Shown: positions 45,116 to 54,735, numbered from the stretch's first letter. The stretch is 64,000 bases of DNA from Oscillospiraceae bacterium (GCA_030625685.1 DAOUQJ010000005.1:1-64000); one strand, 5' to 3'. A program made the numbers and translations. The notes: generated from the sequence alone by a model not told the origin.

Positions 45116-45206
45116 ATTTCTCACCTCAATATAGTAAAATTGTACCATATTATTATTAAATATAATAGTTTATAATATATATTTCTTTTTCAATATCCCT
45201 TACTTA

Positions 45207-45340
45207 GAATTATATAATTCAAGGGGTGTTTCTGGCCTGCCCTCGTATAATGTACATAGTTTTAGAGTTAGAAAAGAAATAATTTCTATACTTTTACTTG
45301 AATAGCATTCAAGAGGTCAGCTGCTCAAAACCCCTTTTTT
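45207..45340 (+). repeat. Palindromic small element or structured RNA (IS200/IS605-like)
   Basis: The 14-nt palindrome GAATTATATAATTC and the hairpin CTTGAAT-AGC-ATTCAAG bracket a rod-like fold. AAGGGG pairs with CCCCTT, CTGGCCT with AGGTCAG, and TAGAAA with TTTCTA, followed by T8. Paired terminal hairpins of this kind are seen in small derivatives of IS200/IS605 elements; a 6S-like or other ncRNA is an alternative. No transposase is present. Confidence 0.45.
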
Positions 45341-45846
45341 TTAATTAATACTTATTTATTATGGACGTTTTTTTTCGTTTTGAATACACTTAATAATATT
45401 GTAATGGTCAAGCAATCAAACTGTTTACATCCCAAAAACCTTTAAAACTTTCCATGATGCAGAAATCTATGAAAGCCCCTGAATTCAAAGCTTTTTTCTC
45501 ATCGTAGTTCTTCAACTCATTGGTATAGCTCATTTTTTCATGAATATCAGACAGTACTCTATAACACTAGATAAGACCGAACAACATGAGTAAACATTCT
45601 ATCCACCACATTCCGGTTCTGAGGGTTAGGAGCTAGTTTCTCCAACTTCCTCGCTTTTCGTTAGATTACTTCAATTCAATCTGAACCTTGTAAGACAGTA
45701 CTTTGGTAGATATTTGGTAGATATGATCTCTTATGAATACCTGATTTTCGATGGGAGAAGGCGTGATTACTTAAAAAGCAAAAATCCCTAGAAGCATTGA
45801 TACATAAGGCTTCTAGGGATTAGATAATAAAAGACAACACATACGC
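45341..45846. other. Decayed region with one strong hairpin
   Basis: No intact gene. A stretch near 45400-45560 (minus) resembles a reading frame (SYTNELKNYDEKKALNSGAF) that is broken. At 45783-45821 there is a perfect 13-bp stem (AATCCCTAGAAGC/GCTTCTAGGGATT), probably an old terminator. Near 45700-45725 the TTTGGTAGATAT motif echoes that near 35495. Confidence 0.5.
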
Positions 45847-45872
45847 GAGAAGAGTTCAACTCTCCTCCACCA
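45847..45872 (+). other. Second ssrA 3'-end remnant
   Basis: AGAGTTCAACTCTCCTCCACCA preserves the tmRNA T-loop and CCA end with base changes. It is followed at once by a terminator. It marks a second attachment site of the ssrA type. Confidence 0.7.
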
Positions 45873-45875
45873 TCA

Positions 45876-45911
45876 AACAGTGTTAAATTATTGAATTTAA
45901 CACTGTTTTTC
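45876..45911 (+). terminator. Terminator of second ssrA copy
   Basis: AACAGTGTTAAATT / AATTTAACACTGTT, perfect 14-bp stem with a T run, similar in place to those at 35418 and 61488. Confidence 0.85.
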
Positions 45912-46087
45912 TTTGTTTTAGTCGCAAAAAAGTTGGTTTTTAACGTTTATGGTAGATAATAAAATCACACAATTGCAACTGAATTCTTTCCATCTTATAT
46001 AGACTTCATGGATTTTCGTTCTTCACTTGCACTACTGATGCAGTCTTTGAAAGCAACTTCTTTAACTAGCATACCTTTTCATTTAGA

Positions 46088-46408
46088 AAGGCAAACATAC
46101 TACCGCGTATGTCCGCCTTATTTTGTTTAAGTATTTTACCTATTATATTGCATAGCTATCACATTGTATAGCATTTGAGCAACTTCGGCTCTAGTTGATA
46201 AAGCACTTGAATTTATTTTGTTATTTCCACTGCCATTTATAACATGTCTACTAATTAAATATTCAATAGCTTTCATGGCATATCTAGATACTTCACCACT
46301 ATCAGTAAACTCAGCCAGTACCGTTATCTGTTAATTAATCAAGTAAAATTCTGGTACTACGCCCTTTTCTCTAGCAATCCTTATATTTTCTGCATTCCAC
46401 ATAACCTT
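46088..46408 (-). pseudogene. Fragment of an SLH-protein 3' end
   Basis: The minus strand encodes pieces of SLH domains nearly the same as those at 61728-62090 (AEVAQMLYNVIAMQYN-type end, INGSGNNKI, SRHVING). An internal deletion near 46325 joins non-adjacent parts, and stops interrupt the frame. A terminator-like repeat (ACATAC..GTATGT) lies at 46088-46115 as at 61690. Confidence 0.75.
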
Positions 46409-46590
46409 AGTTTGGGTGTGCCGATTTCCCACTCTCTGTTCGTTGAAAAAGTCAATGCGCTCACAGGAATATGATACTTTTCGGTACCTAATAAACGAAT
46501 TACTTCGTTTGCTACATTTGTTCTCGCGTTAACGATATAGCCCGATTCTACTTTATTGTCCAAGTAAATTTGAAGTTTCTCAACGGACTA
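46409..46590 (-). pseudogene. Fragment resembling an endolysin/copper-amine-oxidase-like C-terminal domain
   Basis: The minus strand reads KLQIYLDNKVESGYIVNARTN, split here, then VANEVIRLLGTEKYHIPVSAL. This is similar in style to the repeat tails of clostridial prophage amidases. It is fused to the SLH fragment and has no start. I cannot compare it with the endolysin C-terminus because that is off the edge. Confidence 0.35.
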
Positions 46591-47259
46591 GAGAGTAAAT
46601 ATGTACCCAAAGGATATTCTCTTATTTCCCCCATAACCGTAACAACGCATATATCTTCTTCATAAAATAAGGCCACCTAGAGTTAAATTCCAGATGGCTT
46701 CACATTATAATATATATATTTACAATACCAGTAAAAATTATTATAACTTATTATATTAAAAGGTTAAGACTCCTTAATAACTCAAAAAATTTTTTTATAC
46801 AGATTCGTAATTTGTAGATTGTTCAGTTTTGCATAACGAATCATATTTTCGGTCTCGATTATATAGTCAGTAATAATAGTAACAAATCATTTTACTGCAA
46901 CAATCGGACCATATAATGTGTCACTTCATAATAGCTTTCCGGATGAAATCTCGTATTCAAAGTAATCACCTCATCAAACAGGAACGGTATTTTAATAAAG
47001 TTCACAATGCTCTTCCTTCCCGTTTTTCACTTGTTCTTCATAAGGAATAACAACAACCTGTTTAATAGATTCCTTCTTAAAATATTACTATTCTTTTCCG
47101 CTGTAAACTTAAATTAGCACATATTAAAGCATAACCATGCCAAGCTGCAAAATATAAAGTAATAATTCCCTGTTTTATTGCTTCTTCATTTTTTGGCATT
47201 TGTTCACTTTTATATCCACAAAACAAAGTTTTGTTTTTATACTTTCATATATTGACTCC
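46591..47259. other. Gene-poor decayed interval
   Basis: Only short broken frames are visible, for example a minus-strand 40-residue frame (MPKNEEAIKQGIITLYFAAWHGYALICANL) near 47200-47080 and FHPESYYEVTHYMVRLLQ near 46945. I cannot assign them. No RNA gene or strong promoter was seen. Confidence 0.4.
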
Positions 47260-48222
47260 TTACGATTCGGTATAAGAATAACACATAATTTCACTGTCTG
47301 CGGTAGATATCTCTTGTTGTTTTTTCAGCTTTTCTCGTATTAAACCTAAACATCTATCTGGAGACATAATCTGAAGCGTCGGGCCAAATGACATAACGCG
47401 AATAATTAGTTCCATTTCATCATTTTTATCGTAGCGCAGGATAATTTTATAATGATTCTCATCTGTCCGAACAGTTTCCTTTTCAAGATGTGAAAAATGA
47501 AGCAATACACGCTCTAGCGTCTTTTTTTGATCCACAAGTTTCAACACCATTGTTTCCTTTTTCGTCAGTTGCAAATCAAATGGCTCTTCTTCATATCGCA
47601 CTCTTAACTGACAACATTGTATACGTGCTACATCAACTGTCAACATATCTTTTCCTGAAAAAGCAAGTAATCGGAACTTATCCTGCTTTGATGAGTACTC
47701 CAGTTTATACGGTATGCAAACATACTTTTTTCGAATACCAAAATGATCTTTAACGCAAATAAAAACCTTTCTCTTTTCTCGTAGCCCTTCTAAGATGATC
47801 TGAAAATGATATCTATACTCTTCATCGTCATAAGGATCTTTCTTACTAGAACGGTCAAAATACCTAAACATGTTTTGAGTATATAGTGGCTCAACGTCTT
47901 CCAATCCCTCATATCCCACATCAAACAACCGAATCCTCGGATCTAAGAGCAACGCTTTAAGCCATCGCTTTTGAAGATTGGTGAGTGGCATAGTCGGATT
48001 ATTCAAAAGTGGTGTCGTCAAATCCTCTTTTATTAGTGGCCAGTCTCCTCGCTTTAGAGCCCACGGAATATTGAATATGCTTTCATCAAAAGCTTTATCT
48101 TTTACAATCTCATCCAATCTTTTTTCCGTCAAACTACCATCCACTGCCTCGCTTAACACGGTGGATATCACTTGAAAATAGCTACCATATATTTCACTAA
48201 ATAGTATTGCCTTCACCTCCAT
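47260..48222 (-). CDS. WYL-domain transcriptional regulator (short)
   Basis: 320 aa. The middle (YVCIPYKLEYSSKQDKFRLLAFSGKDMLTVDVARIQ, about 165-200) is a WYL-type ligand-binding domain, with a WCX-like tail. The N-terminus lacks a clear HTH, so it may partner the larger WYL protein whose 3' end overlaps its start by 26 nt. GGAGGTG lies within the first codons, so the true start could be slightly further in. Confidence 0.85.
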   Translation of the reverse strand: MEVKAILFSEIYGSYFQVISTVLSEAVDGSLTEKRLDEIVKDKAFDESIFNIPWALKRGDWPLIKEDLTTPLLNNPTMPLTNLQKRWLKALLLDPRIRLFDVGYEGLEDVEPLYTQNMFRYFDRSSKKDPYDDEEYRYHFQIILEGLREKRKVFICVKDHFGIRKKYVCIPYKLEYSSKQDKFRLLAFSGKDMLTVDVARIQCCQLRVRYEEEPFDLQLTKKETMVLKLVDQKKTLERVLLHFSHLEKETVRTDENHYKIILRYDKNDEMELIIRVMSFGPTLQIMSPDRCLGLIREKLKKQQEISTADSEIMCYSYTES

Positions 48223-49453
48223 ATATTTGATTCATACGTTTCAAATCCTCATAAAAACTTTTTACTAAATATTCATTGTTGCTTTCTAGCTTTTTAATAT
48301 ATCCAATGTAGGTACGTATCCATGGAAGCATCTCTGCGGCGTCGTAAACATCGGCTATAAATTTATGTTCTTGATCATTGATTGTTTCAATGTTTCCACA
48401 TCGTTTTTCATGTTCTAAGCGTTTTAGAATATATTTCTCTCCCTTATTGACCAAAATAATCATTTCTACGTGATCCATAGAAAAGTCTACACCTGATGAA
48501 ACACCCCACAAGTTCTCCTGAAAACGGCTTCCATAGCCCAAATACTTATCAAATTCAATCTCCACATTTCGTGGGTAAGCATTTTTGATATTATCTATTC
48601 GAAAAAGCATTATTTTCTTTATGGTGCAATGCCAACTCATGAGATAGCGACGACCATTTTGGGTGCTGACATAAACTTTAAGTGGAATCACCATTTGCTT
48701 TGCTTGTTTCTTTTCCATACGTGATACATAAAGCTCAAGCAGTACGCTTCTGTGCTCTCTGATGCTATTTAATAAAACAAGAAGCACTTCACTTTCCAAA
48801 GCGTGAAGGATATAATGTTGCCTCCAAGCAAAATAATTTGGTTTATTTTCATATCTATCTAGCAGAAAATAACCGACGATACCAAGAGGGGCAGCCTCGG
48901 TAAAAAATGAACTCGGGATTTTCCATTTGGCAAGATCGATGTTAGTATTTGCACGAGCATATAGAATCTGTCTTCCATGCTGTTCTCTTTGCACAAAACC
49001 TATGCGCTCATATTCTTTTAACTTTTTTCTTACTGTAGATTCATCCACCGAATTGTAACATGGAAATGAAGATAAATACTCTGTATCAATCCGTTCTACA
49101 ATTTCTCTCACAGTGCATCTTTCTTTACTTGTGAGAATGTCCAAAATATAAAAATGAAGGATAATATCGTTTACAGTAAAACTCTTAGCCTTAAATGCTT
49201 GGTAAAGCGGATTGTACGGAATCGTTTGAGAATCTACCGACATGAACATAGTTTTACCCATTTCATTTTTCCGAAAATACATATACTTTCCTAACCAACT
49301 TTCAATGCGTCTACGTTCATTATCATAGCTACGAAGGCTTTTATCTCTATACTCTCCGCGACTTTTAAACCCGTAAACATAAAATTGACGAATATAATTT
49401 CTAATTCGGCTAAAATTTTTTATAAGCTCACTATACGCCAATAGTTTCACCAC
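48197..49453 (-). CDS. WYL-domain transcriptional regulator with HTH (long)
   Basis: 418 aa. A winged-HTH region lies about 85-155 (HFYILDILTSKERCTVREIVERIDTEYLS, then TVRKKLKEYERIGFVQREQHGRQILY). A WYL-type domain follows near 250-300 (MVIPLKVYVSTQNGRRYLMSWHCTIKKIMLFRIDNI). It is the first gene of a two-gene operon and may sense a nucleic-acid or nucleotide ligand. The role is inferred from the family. Confidence 0.85.
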   Translation of the reverse strand: MVKLLAYSELIKNFSRIRNYIRQFYVYGFKSRGEYRDKSLRSYDNERRRIESWLGKYMYFRKNEMGKTMFMSVDSQTIPYNPLYQAFKAKSFTVNDIILHFYILDILTSKERCTVREIVERIDTEYLSSFPCYNSVDESTVRKKLKEYERIGFVQREQHGRQILYARANTNIDLAKWKIPSSFFTEAAPLGIVGYFLLDRYENKPNYFAWRQHYILHALESEVLLVLLNSIREHRSVLLELYVSRMEKKQAKQMVIPLKVYVSTQNGRRYLMSWHCTIKKIMLFRIDNIKNAYPRNVEIEFDKYLGYGSRFQENLWGVSSGVDFSMDHVEMIILVNKGEKYILKRLEHEKRCGNIETINDQEHKFIADVYDAAEMLPWIRTYIGYIKKLESNNEYLVKSFYEDLKRMNQIYGGEGNTI

Positions 49454-49546
49454 ACAATGTCAATTCAGTTAATATTTTAAAGACTGGTTATTTTCTTATT
49501 CATAAACCATACCATCATTTTACACATTCTTTAGTTATAACGCAAG

Positions 49547-49580
49547 AAACTCCCGGTAGCTAAGCTACCAGGAAGTTTTT
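49547..49580. terminator. Terminator between acyl-CoA dehydrogenase and WYL operon
   Basis: AAACTCCCGGTAGC / GCTACCAGGAAGTTTTT with a 3-nt loop. It stops leftward transcription from the dehydrogenase gene and also has a T run on the plus strand. Confidence 0.8.
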
Positions 49581-49592
49581 CTATATGCCTGA

Positions 49593-50735
49593 TTAGTGAA
49601 TGCCCAGTTCACCTGCAATAATAATTCTTTGAATTTCATTGGTTCCTTCATAAATTTCAGTGATCTTAGCATCACGCATAAATCGTTCAAAGGGATACTC
49701 ACGTGTGTAGCCAATACCTCCAGCAAGCTGGAGACACATTCGAGTTACATCATTTGCAACCTTAGTGGCATAATACTTCGCCATGGACGCCTCCTTGATA
49801 CAAGAAAGCTTTTCTTGATGCAATTGTGAAGCTCGATATACAAGCAAGCGAGCAGCATCAATTTCCGTTTGCATTTCAGCTACTTTGAACTGTGTATTTT
49901 GAAATGATGCTATGCTTCTTCCAAACTGCTTTCTTGCCTTAATCACTGGAATCAATTCATTAAGAGCACCTTGCGCAATACCAACACCCTGTGCACCAAT
50001 GCTTATCCGTCCGCCATCTAGAATAGACATCGCAATTTTAAAGCCATCACCAGGTTTTCCTAATATATTTTCCTTTGGAACCTTCACATCTTCAAAAATC
50101 AGTTCATATGTTGCTGTTCCACGAATCCCCATCTTTTTTTCTTTTGTCCCAAAGGTAAAACCTTTCAAACCCTTTTCTACAAGAAAAGCCGAAATACCTT
50201 TATTTCCTCTATCCTTATCCGTCATAGCGAACACCAAATAAAGACTAGCATAGTAGCCATTGGTTATGAAACACTTCGTGCCATTGAGCAACCAATATTC
50301 GCCCATATCGACTGCATTTGTCTTCTGACCTGAAGAATCAGAACCTGCGCCAGGTTCAGTTAATCCAAAGGCACCTAACATCTCCCCACTGGCAAGTTTC
50401 GGTAAATATTTCTGTTTCTGCTCTTCAGTACCATAGGTCAAAAGAGGCCAAGTGACCAAAGAGCCATGAACCTCAAACATACAAGCAGTGCTTGCGCAAT
50501 ACTTGTTAAAAATCTCGTTGGCAGCTGTATACGTATTATAGGATAGGCCTGCACCACCATATTTTTCAGGGATATACATACCCATCATACCCATTTCAGA
50601 CAGCTTTTCCAGAGTTTCTGTGGGAAATCGTTCTTGTTCATCAAGTTCCGCTGCTAGCGGTTTAACTTCATTTACGCAAAAATCCTCGAGCATATTAATT
50701 ATATCTTGCTCCATACTTGTAAATTTTAAATCCAT
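49593..50735 (-). CDS. Acyl-CoA dehydrogenase, short-chain (butyryl-CoA type)
   Basis: 380 aa from ATG 50735 (GAAAGGGTGGTAAGT upstream), the usual length. Signatures are present: [14 protein letters not shown] (FAD/substrate loop), [49 protein letters not shown] with the catalytic Glu in YEGTNE. It oxidises short acyl-CoA with FAD. It has no adjacent etfAB, so it may rely on ETF from elsewhere. Confidence 0.95.
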   Translation of the reverse strand: MDLKFTSMEQDIINMLEDFCVNEVKPLAAELDEQERFPTETLEKLSEMGMMGMYIPEKYGGAGLSYNTYTAANEIFNKYCASTACMFEVHGSLVTWPLLTYGTEEQKQKYLPKLASGEMLGAFGLTEPGAGSDSSGQKTNAVDMGEYWLLNGTKCFITNGYYASLYLVFAMTDKDRGNKGISAFLVEKGLKGFTFGTKEKKMGIRGTATYELIFEDVKVPKENILGKPGDGFKIAMSILDGGRISIGAQGVGIAQGALNELIPVIKARKQFGRSIASFQNTQFKVAEMQTEIDAARLLVYRASQLHQEKLSCIKEASMAKYYATKVANDVTRMCLQLAGGIGYTREYPFERFMRDAKITEIYEGTNEIQRIIIAGELGIH

Positions 50736-50860
50736 ACTTACCACCCTTTCACTACATATAGCACAACAGTATGATGCTTTTACCAAGCAAATATCTAGTA
50801 TAAGATAATTGCCTTTTATGAAATGATGGTAACATACTGAAAGAAAAAGTTCATGGAAAA

Positions 50861-50893
50861 AAAGTTGCGGTTTCATTTAGAAACCGCAACTTT
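50861..50893. terminator. Bidirectional terminator
   Basis: AAAGTTGCGGTTTC / GAAACCGCAACTTT, perfect 14-bp stem with a 5-nt loop. It follows uvsE by 6 nt on the minus strand and precedes the dehydrogenase leader. Confidence 0.9.
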
Positions 50894-50898
50894 CTTAT

Positions 50899-52155
50899 CT
50901 ACATAATAAAGTAATAAGACTGTAATAGATAGTCTTTTTGATAAATTTTGGATAATTGATACAGATATCGCTTTAATTTAGAAACTTCACTCGCATCATT
51001 TTTACACTGCTGTACTAGTTTCAAAAACTTTTCCTTTTCTTTCAGGCTCGCAACACCCTTAAAATAACTCCAAACATGGAACGCAGCATTTAAACTAGAG
51101 CCCAAAGGCGCATCTTGAAACAATGCATGTTCAATCAAGTGATAAAAAGCAAGCACTGGATATGCTCTTTTATCTTTGAGTAGTTCCCTAATTTTTTTAT
51201 AATCATTTGGCGCTTTCTCCAGTACCAAATATTTGTAGCGACTCCACTCCTCTTCTAGCGCTTTTATAGTTCGGTTTGAATCAATGCAATGAATGCATTT
51301 GATGGCGGATAGATTTTTATCTTTAACTTCAAGCATAATATCCGGTTTGTTTTCACTTAACTCAGAATAGAACTTCATGAATTCGTAAATTTCAATGGTC
51401 TTTGAATGAGAACCCGCTTTTTTCAGCTTATCTTGCTGAGAATAGTGTACTTTCTGCTTTCCATCAGTCTCTTGCCAAGTTGACTTACATTGGGATATCC
51501 AATAGTAGTCATTTTTTGATAAATCACAACAGTTAACCTCATTATGAAGCGTATCATACACTACTGGAATACTCAGCTTTGTTGCAAGCTCCAAAACATC
51601 TCCAATATGATATGATTTATCATCATTTTCGATTACGAGCCGTCTCTTAATTGCACTATCCAAATCCAAATATTGCTCCGCAAATCGTGCTAATGCAGTT
51701 TTTTTATCACCATAAACCCCACCAATATGTAAAATGATTTTTTGCGTACTATCCAAACCTAAACTATCTAAAAAATTGGTATGATATCTTAAATCTTCTA
51801 TTGAACGTTTAATGACGGTACTGTCTTTCGAATTGATCAGCGTATATTGTCCTGGGTGCATAGAAAGCCGAATTCCATACTGTCCCGCCTTTTCACCAAT
51901 ATCAGAAAGCTTATCCATGAACAGTTCTTTCCATGGAAATCTTGAAGCAATGCTCGATCCAAACGGAATAATATCAGAGCTAATTCGAAATAGATGAATG
52001 GCGTTTTTTTGGTTATATTCAAGGATTCTTTCAAGCGATGATAAATTATGCTCAATGAGCGTTTGCAATCTCTCTTCGGTCGCATAGTTTAATTTACAAC
52101 CTTTTATAGACATATTTTTCTGTCCGATTACCTTACTTGCATATCCAATACTCAT
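50899..52155 (-). CDS. uvsE: UV DNA damage endonuclease UvsE/UVDE
   Basis: 418 aa from ATG 52155 (AAGAGGTCACT upstream). TIM-barrel motifs of the family are visible: MSIGYASKVIG at the start, LFRISSDIIPFGS, LSMHPGQYTLINS, ILHIGGVYGDK, LVIENDDKSYHIGD, VVYDTLHNEVN, PDIMLEVKDKN. The His, Asp and Glu residues bind metals for cleavage 5' to UV lesions. The ~110-residue C-terminal extension is also known in bacterial UvsE. Confidence 0.95.
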   Translation of the reverse strand: MSIGYASKVIGQKNMSIKGCKLNYATEERLQTLIEHNLSSLERILEYNQKNAIHLFRISSDIIPFGSSIASRFPWKELFMDKLSDIGEKAGQYGIRLSMHPGQYTLINSKDSTVIKRSIEDLRYHTNFLDSLGLDSTQKIILHIGGVYGDKKTALARFAEQYLDLDSAIKRRLVIENDDKSYHIGDVLELATKLSIPVVYDTLHNEVNCCDLSKNDYYWISQCKSTWQETDGKQKVHYSQQDKLKKAGSHSKTIEIYEFMKFYSELSENKPDIMLEVKDKNLSAIKCIHCIDSNRTIKALEEEWSRYKYLVLEKAPNDYKKIRELLKDKRAYPVLAFYHLIEHALFQDAPLGSSLNAAFHVWSYFKGVASLKEKEKFLKLVQQCKNDASEVSKLKRYLYQLSKIYQKDYLLQSYYFIM

Positions 52156-52401
52156 AGTGACCTCTTTATTAGAAACTTTAGTAAACTCTTTAAAATTTAA
52201 GTATGCCTTAAAACAGTATATCACAAAATTTCTCAAGCTACTTCAATCTTTTAGCTTTGTAGTTCCAGTTTTTAAAATGCTTCGCCTTTTCAACTGAAGT
52301 CTCATTCCTTTTTTACATATCTATTAAATAGTGGAAGATATTAAAATCACATTATTATGAATAATAATATTAATACAGCTAATACTAAAACTGCCATTTC
52401 A

Positions 52402-52477
52402 GGATTAATAGCTCAGGTGGTAGAGCATGCGGCTGTTAACCGCAGGGTCGTAGGTTCGAATCCTACTTAATCCGCCA
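52402..52477 (+). tRNA. tRNA-Asn(GTT)
   Basis: Cloverleaf: acceptor GGATTAA/TTAATCC, D-arm GCTCAGGTGGTAGAGC, anticodon stem TGCGG/CCGCA with loop CTGTTAA (anticodon GTT), T-arm GTAGGTTCGAATCCTAC, discriminator G and encoded CCA. Stand-alone gene on the plus strand. Confidence 0.97.
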
Positions 52478-52700
52478 AAGAATAATACCCTCATGTCAAT
52501 TTAAATGTGGGGTATTGAATTTAAAAATGAATAGATTAAAATGCATTGGGCATTATAATTACGAAGGAAGCGAGTAACCATGACAAGTTAAAAGTTGAAA
52601 AACCTTTAATTTGGGTTTTTAGTCCTTCATCTTAAAAAGGAACAGATTCTACTCAAAAGGTTAATTATAGCTTTTAATGTGAGTTTAAGTACTTTTAACT

Positions 52701-52741
52701 ATAACTCCTCTCCTGATTACTCTAGTCTGGGGGGGAGTTAT
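52701..52741 (+). other. Stable hairpin in the leader of the Asn-rich gene
   Basis: ATAACTCCTCTCC pairs with GGGGGGGAGTTAT (13 bp, two G-U) around a 15-nt loop. It lies ~230 nt after tRNA-Asn and 30 nt before the Asn-rich peptide start. It may end tRNA transcription or regulate the peptide. No T-box consensus (AGGGTGG) was seen. Confidence 0.6.
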
Positions 52742-52771
52742 TTATTATCATAACAAACGGAGATGAAATTC

Positions 52772-52936
52772 ATGCATAACAAAAACAATAAATCAAATAG
52801 CTCTAGTTCAAATAACAATTCTAATAACTTTAATTTAAACAACCAACCAAAAAGAGAAAAAAAGGCTTCAAACCCTGAAAACAACCCATACACTATTAAC
52901 TACGGTAGCAACAAAAACAATAATAACAGCAATTAA
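52772..52936 (+). CDS. Asn-rich 54-residue peptide
   Basis: ATG 52772 follows CGGAGATGAAATTC. By my count 22 of 54 residues are Asn (41%), the rest mainly Ser and Lys; a short PKREKKASNPENNPYTINYG core breaks the runs. It is flanked by a stable hairpin upstream and a perfect 12-bp terminator downstream, so it looks like a real unit. It sits 295 nt after tRNA-Asn. Function unknown; a spore-coat or surface tether is possible. Confidence 0.6.
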   Translation: MHNKNNKSNSSSSNNNSNNFNLNNQPKREKKASNPENNPYTINYGSNKNNNNSN

Positions 52937-52947
52937 TTTTTTCTTTA

Positions 52948-52983
52948 AACATCCCCTCAGCTGTAACTAGTTGAGGGGATGTT
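52948..52983 (+). terminator. Terminator of Asn-rich gene
   Basis: AACATCCCCTCA / TGAGGGGATGTT, perfect 12-bp stem with a 12-nt loop. The run of T on the plus strand is short. Confidence 0.8.
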
Positions 52984-53149
52984 TATATATAAACAAAAAA
53001 AACCGCCCATCAGCCATATGAAGCTAACAGACGATTTTGTACGCTTGAGTGAGTTAAAAATAGTGGATATATAATGTATAAATTATCCCTGAAATATCCT
53101 ACTTACATAAAAACTCTTAAACATCTCTTTTAAAAGTAAGTTTCAAAAA

Positions 53150-53179
53150 ATATAATATTCTTTCATATTGTGCTATAAT
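53150..53179 (+). promoter_or_regulatory. Extended -10 promoter of Fe-S oxidoreductase
   Basis: TGCTATAAT (TATAAT at 53174-53179) is an extended -10 with a poor -35. It lies 62 nt upstream of the ATG. The rest of 52984-53170 holds an imperfect AACCGCCCATCAGC / GCTAACAGACGATT hairpin and no gene. Confidence 0.55.
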
Positions 53180-53240
53180 TCAATAGCAGTTATAGCTCCC
53201 CCAATGAGTTTTTTATCTGCCAATTATAAGGAGAATTAAA

Positions 53241-54509
53241 ATGGAAGAATCGTTATCAAATTATTATAGATCTGAAAAGTTAAAAATAATAGAAAATTGT
53301 ATTAACTGTGGATTGTGCGTTAAGCATTGTTCTATTGTTGAAAAAACTAGTTTAAAAGATGTAACACCTAAGGAAATTCAAAAAGACTGTATAGAATTTT
53401 TGATTAACAAAACTCAAAATGATACCGTTTATACAAAAGCTTTTTCTTGCATGGAATGTTATAAATGTATAGAAAACATATGCCCTCGTGAATTAAATCC
53501 TATGATTATAAATGAAATTATTAGATATGAGTATCTAATAGACTGTAATTTAGAAGATCAGTATAGTAACCCAAAAGATTATAATTCTGTTCATAGAATA
53601 TTATCAAGCATACAAGTATCTAAAGAAGATTATATAAAAATTACTTCAAGCTCTGACAAAACAAGTTCTAAATATGTTTTCTTCCCTGGATGTAACGTAT
53701 ATTTTCAACCTGAAAAAATATTAAATGCTTTAGATATCATAGATATTATAACAAAAGATTATGCATTTGTACCAGGCCTAGATTATTGTTGTGGTGACAA
53801 TGAATTATACTTTGGTAAAATCGAAAAGGGCGAAGATAATATTAATACTTTAATTGATAAACTTGCATCATATAATCCAGAAACAGTGATTTTCTGGTGC
53901 CCAACTTGCCAATGTCGCTTTGATAAAACCATCCCTATAATTAAAGACCTTCCATTTAAAGTGGTTTCTTTTTCACAATTTGTTTCAGCACATCTGGAAA
54001 AGTTACCTATCAAAGAAATGACTAATACGAAAGTAACTCTCCATGAAGCTTGTAAATCTGCTTATACTGGTTTAGATCTAACAGGAACCAGAGATATATT
54101 AAACAATATACCTGGAATCGAATTAATAGAAATGCCTCGTCATGGACGTAATACCTCTTGTTGCGGAAGTTGGTGCACTCTTCATTTAAAAGATAGTTCT
54201 AATGAGGTAAAGGAAGAGCGACTTCAAGAGGCAGCAAATACAAACGTCGATTTGCTAGTAGATGTTTGTCATTTTTGTCACGATTTGTTTTCTGTTGAAG
54301 AAAAGAAATTTAACTATTCTATTATTAATTATGTGAATTTATTGTCTGAGTCTGTTGGTATAAAGAGAGAAGATAAACACAAAAAATACAAACAATGGAA
54401 AGATATAGATATGATTATCAAAGACGCACATGACTTTATACAACAATCTCCTTATTCAGAAAAAGAAATTATTGAAATGTTATGCAAGGTATATGATATC
54501 ATGAATTAA
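53241..54509 (+). CDS. 4Fe-4S / CCG-domain heterodisulfide reductase-like oxidoreductase
   Basis: 422 aa. Two ferredoxin-type 4Fe-4S motifs lie near residues 20-35 (CINCGLCVKHC) and 72-85 (CMECYKCIENICP). Two CCG domains follow: DYCCGDNELYFG (~175) with CPTCQCRF, and TSCCGSWCTLHL (~310) with CHFCHDLF. This is the HdrD/GlpC-like fold used in thiol or electron transfer. It stands alone with its own promoter, so its partner is elsewhere. ATG follows AAGGAGAATTAAA. Confidence 0.9.
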   Translation: MEESLSNYYRSEKLKIIENCINCGLCVKHCSIVEKTSLKDVTPKEIQKDCIEFLINKTQNDTVYTKAFSCMECYKCIENICPRELNPMIINEIIRYEYLIDCNLEDQYSNPKDYNSVHRILSSIQVSKEDYIKITSSSDKTSSKYVFFPGCNVYFQPEKILNALDIIDIITKDYAFVPGLDYCCGDNELYFGKIEKGEDNINTLIDKLASYNPETVIFWCPTCQCRFDKTIPIIKDLPFKVVSFSQFVSAHLEKLPIKEMTNTKVTLHEACKSAYTGLDLTGTRDILNNIPGIELIEMPRHGRNTSCCGSWCTLHLKDSSNEVKEERLQEAANTNVDLLVDVCHFCHDLFSVEEKKFNYSIINYVNLLSESVGIKREDKHKKYKQWKDIDMIIKDAHDFIQQSPYSEKEIIEMLCKVYDIMN

Positions 54510-54664
54510 ATTACTGCATAATATATTCTCTTAACAAAATCTACTCCTTTATCTCCCTGGTATTGCTCATTAATTTCAATATCATTAATAAAGAAAGGTG
54601 ATAAAAACCTTGATATAAAAAGGCTGGGTATGGTTAGTAATCATTATATTAATACTACTATTCA

Positions 54665-54735
54665 CAATACAAGGTCGATATAATACTTGCCTATTGTACC
54701 GTTTCTCTCTACTGATCAATCATATTTTGACCGAG
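54665..54735 (-). pseudogene. Remnant of a terminase small subunit
   Basis: AAGGTCGATATAATACTTGC... is closely similar to 16254-16322 inside the intact terS, in the same orientation. It marks the left end of the decayed sister prophage. The rest of 54510-54888 shows no gene. Confidence 0.75.

Noticed and set aside
45221-45340. 6S RNA
   Set aside because: The rod with a central bubble looks similar, but it is only about 120 nt and the terminal hairpins fit a palindromic element better; kept as uncertain.
52478-52771. T-box riboswitch responding to tRNA-Asn
   Set aside because: The hairpin is stable and near an Asn-rich gene, but the T-box signature (AGGGTGG) and the antiterminator bulge are not there.
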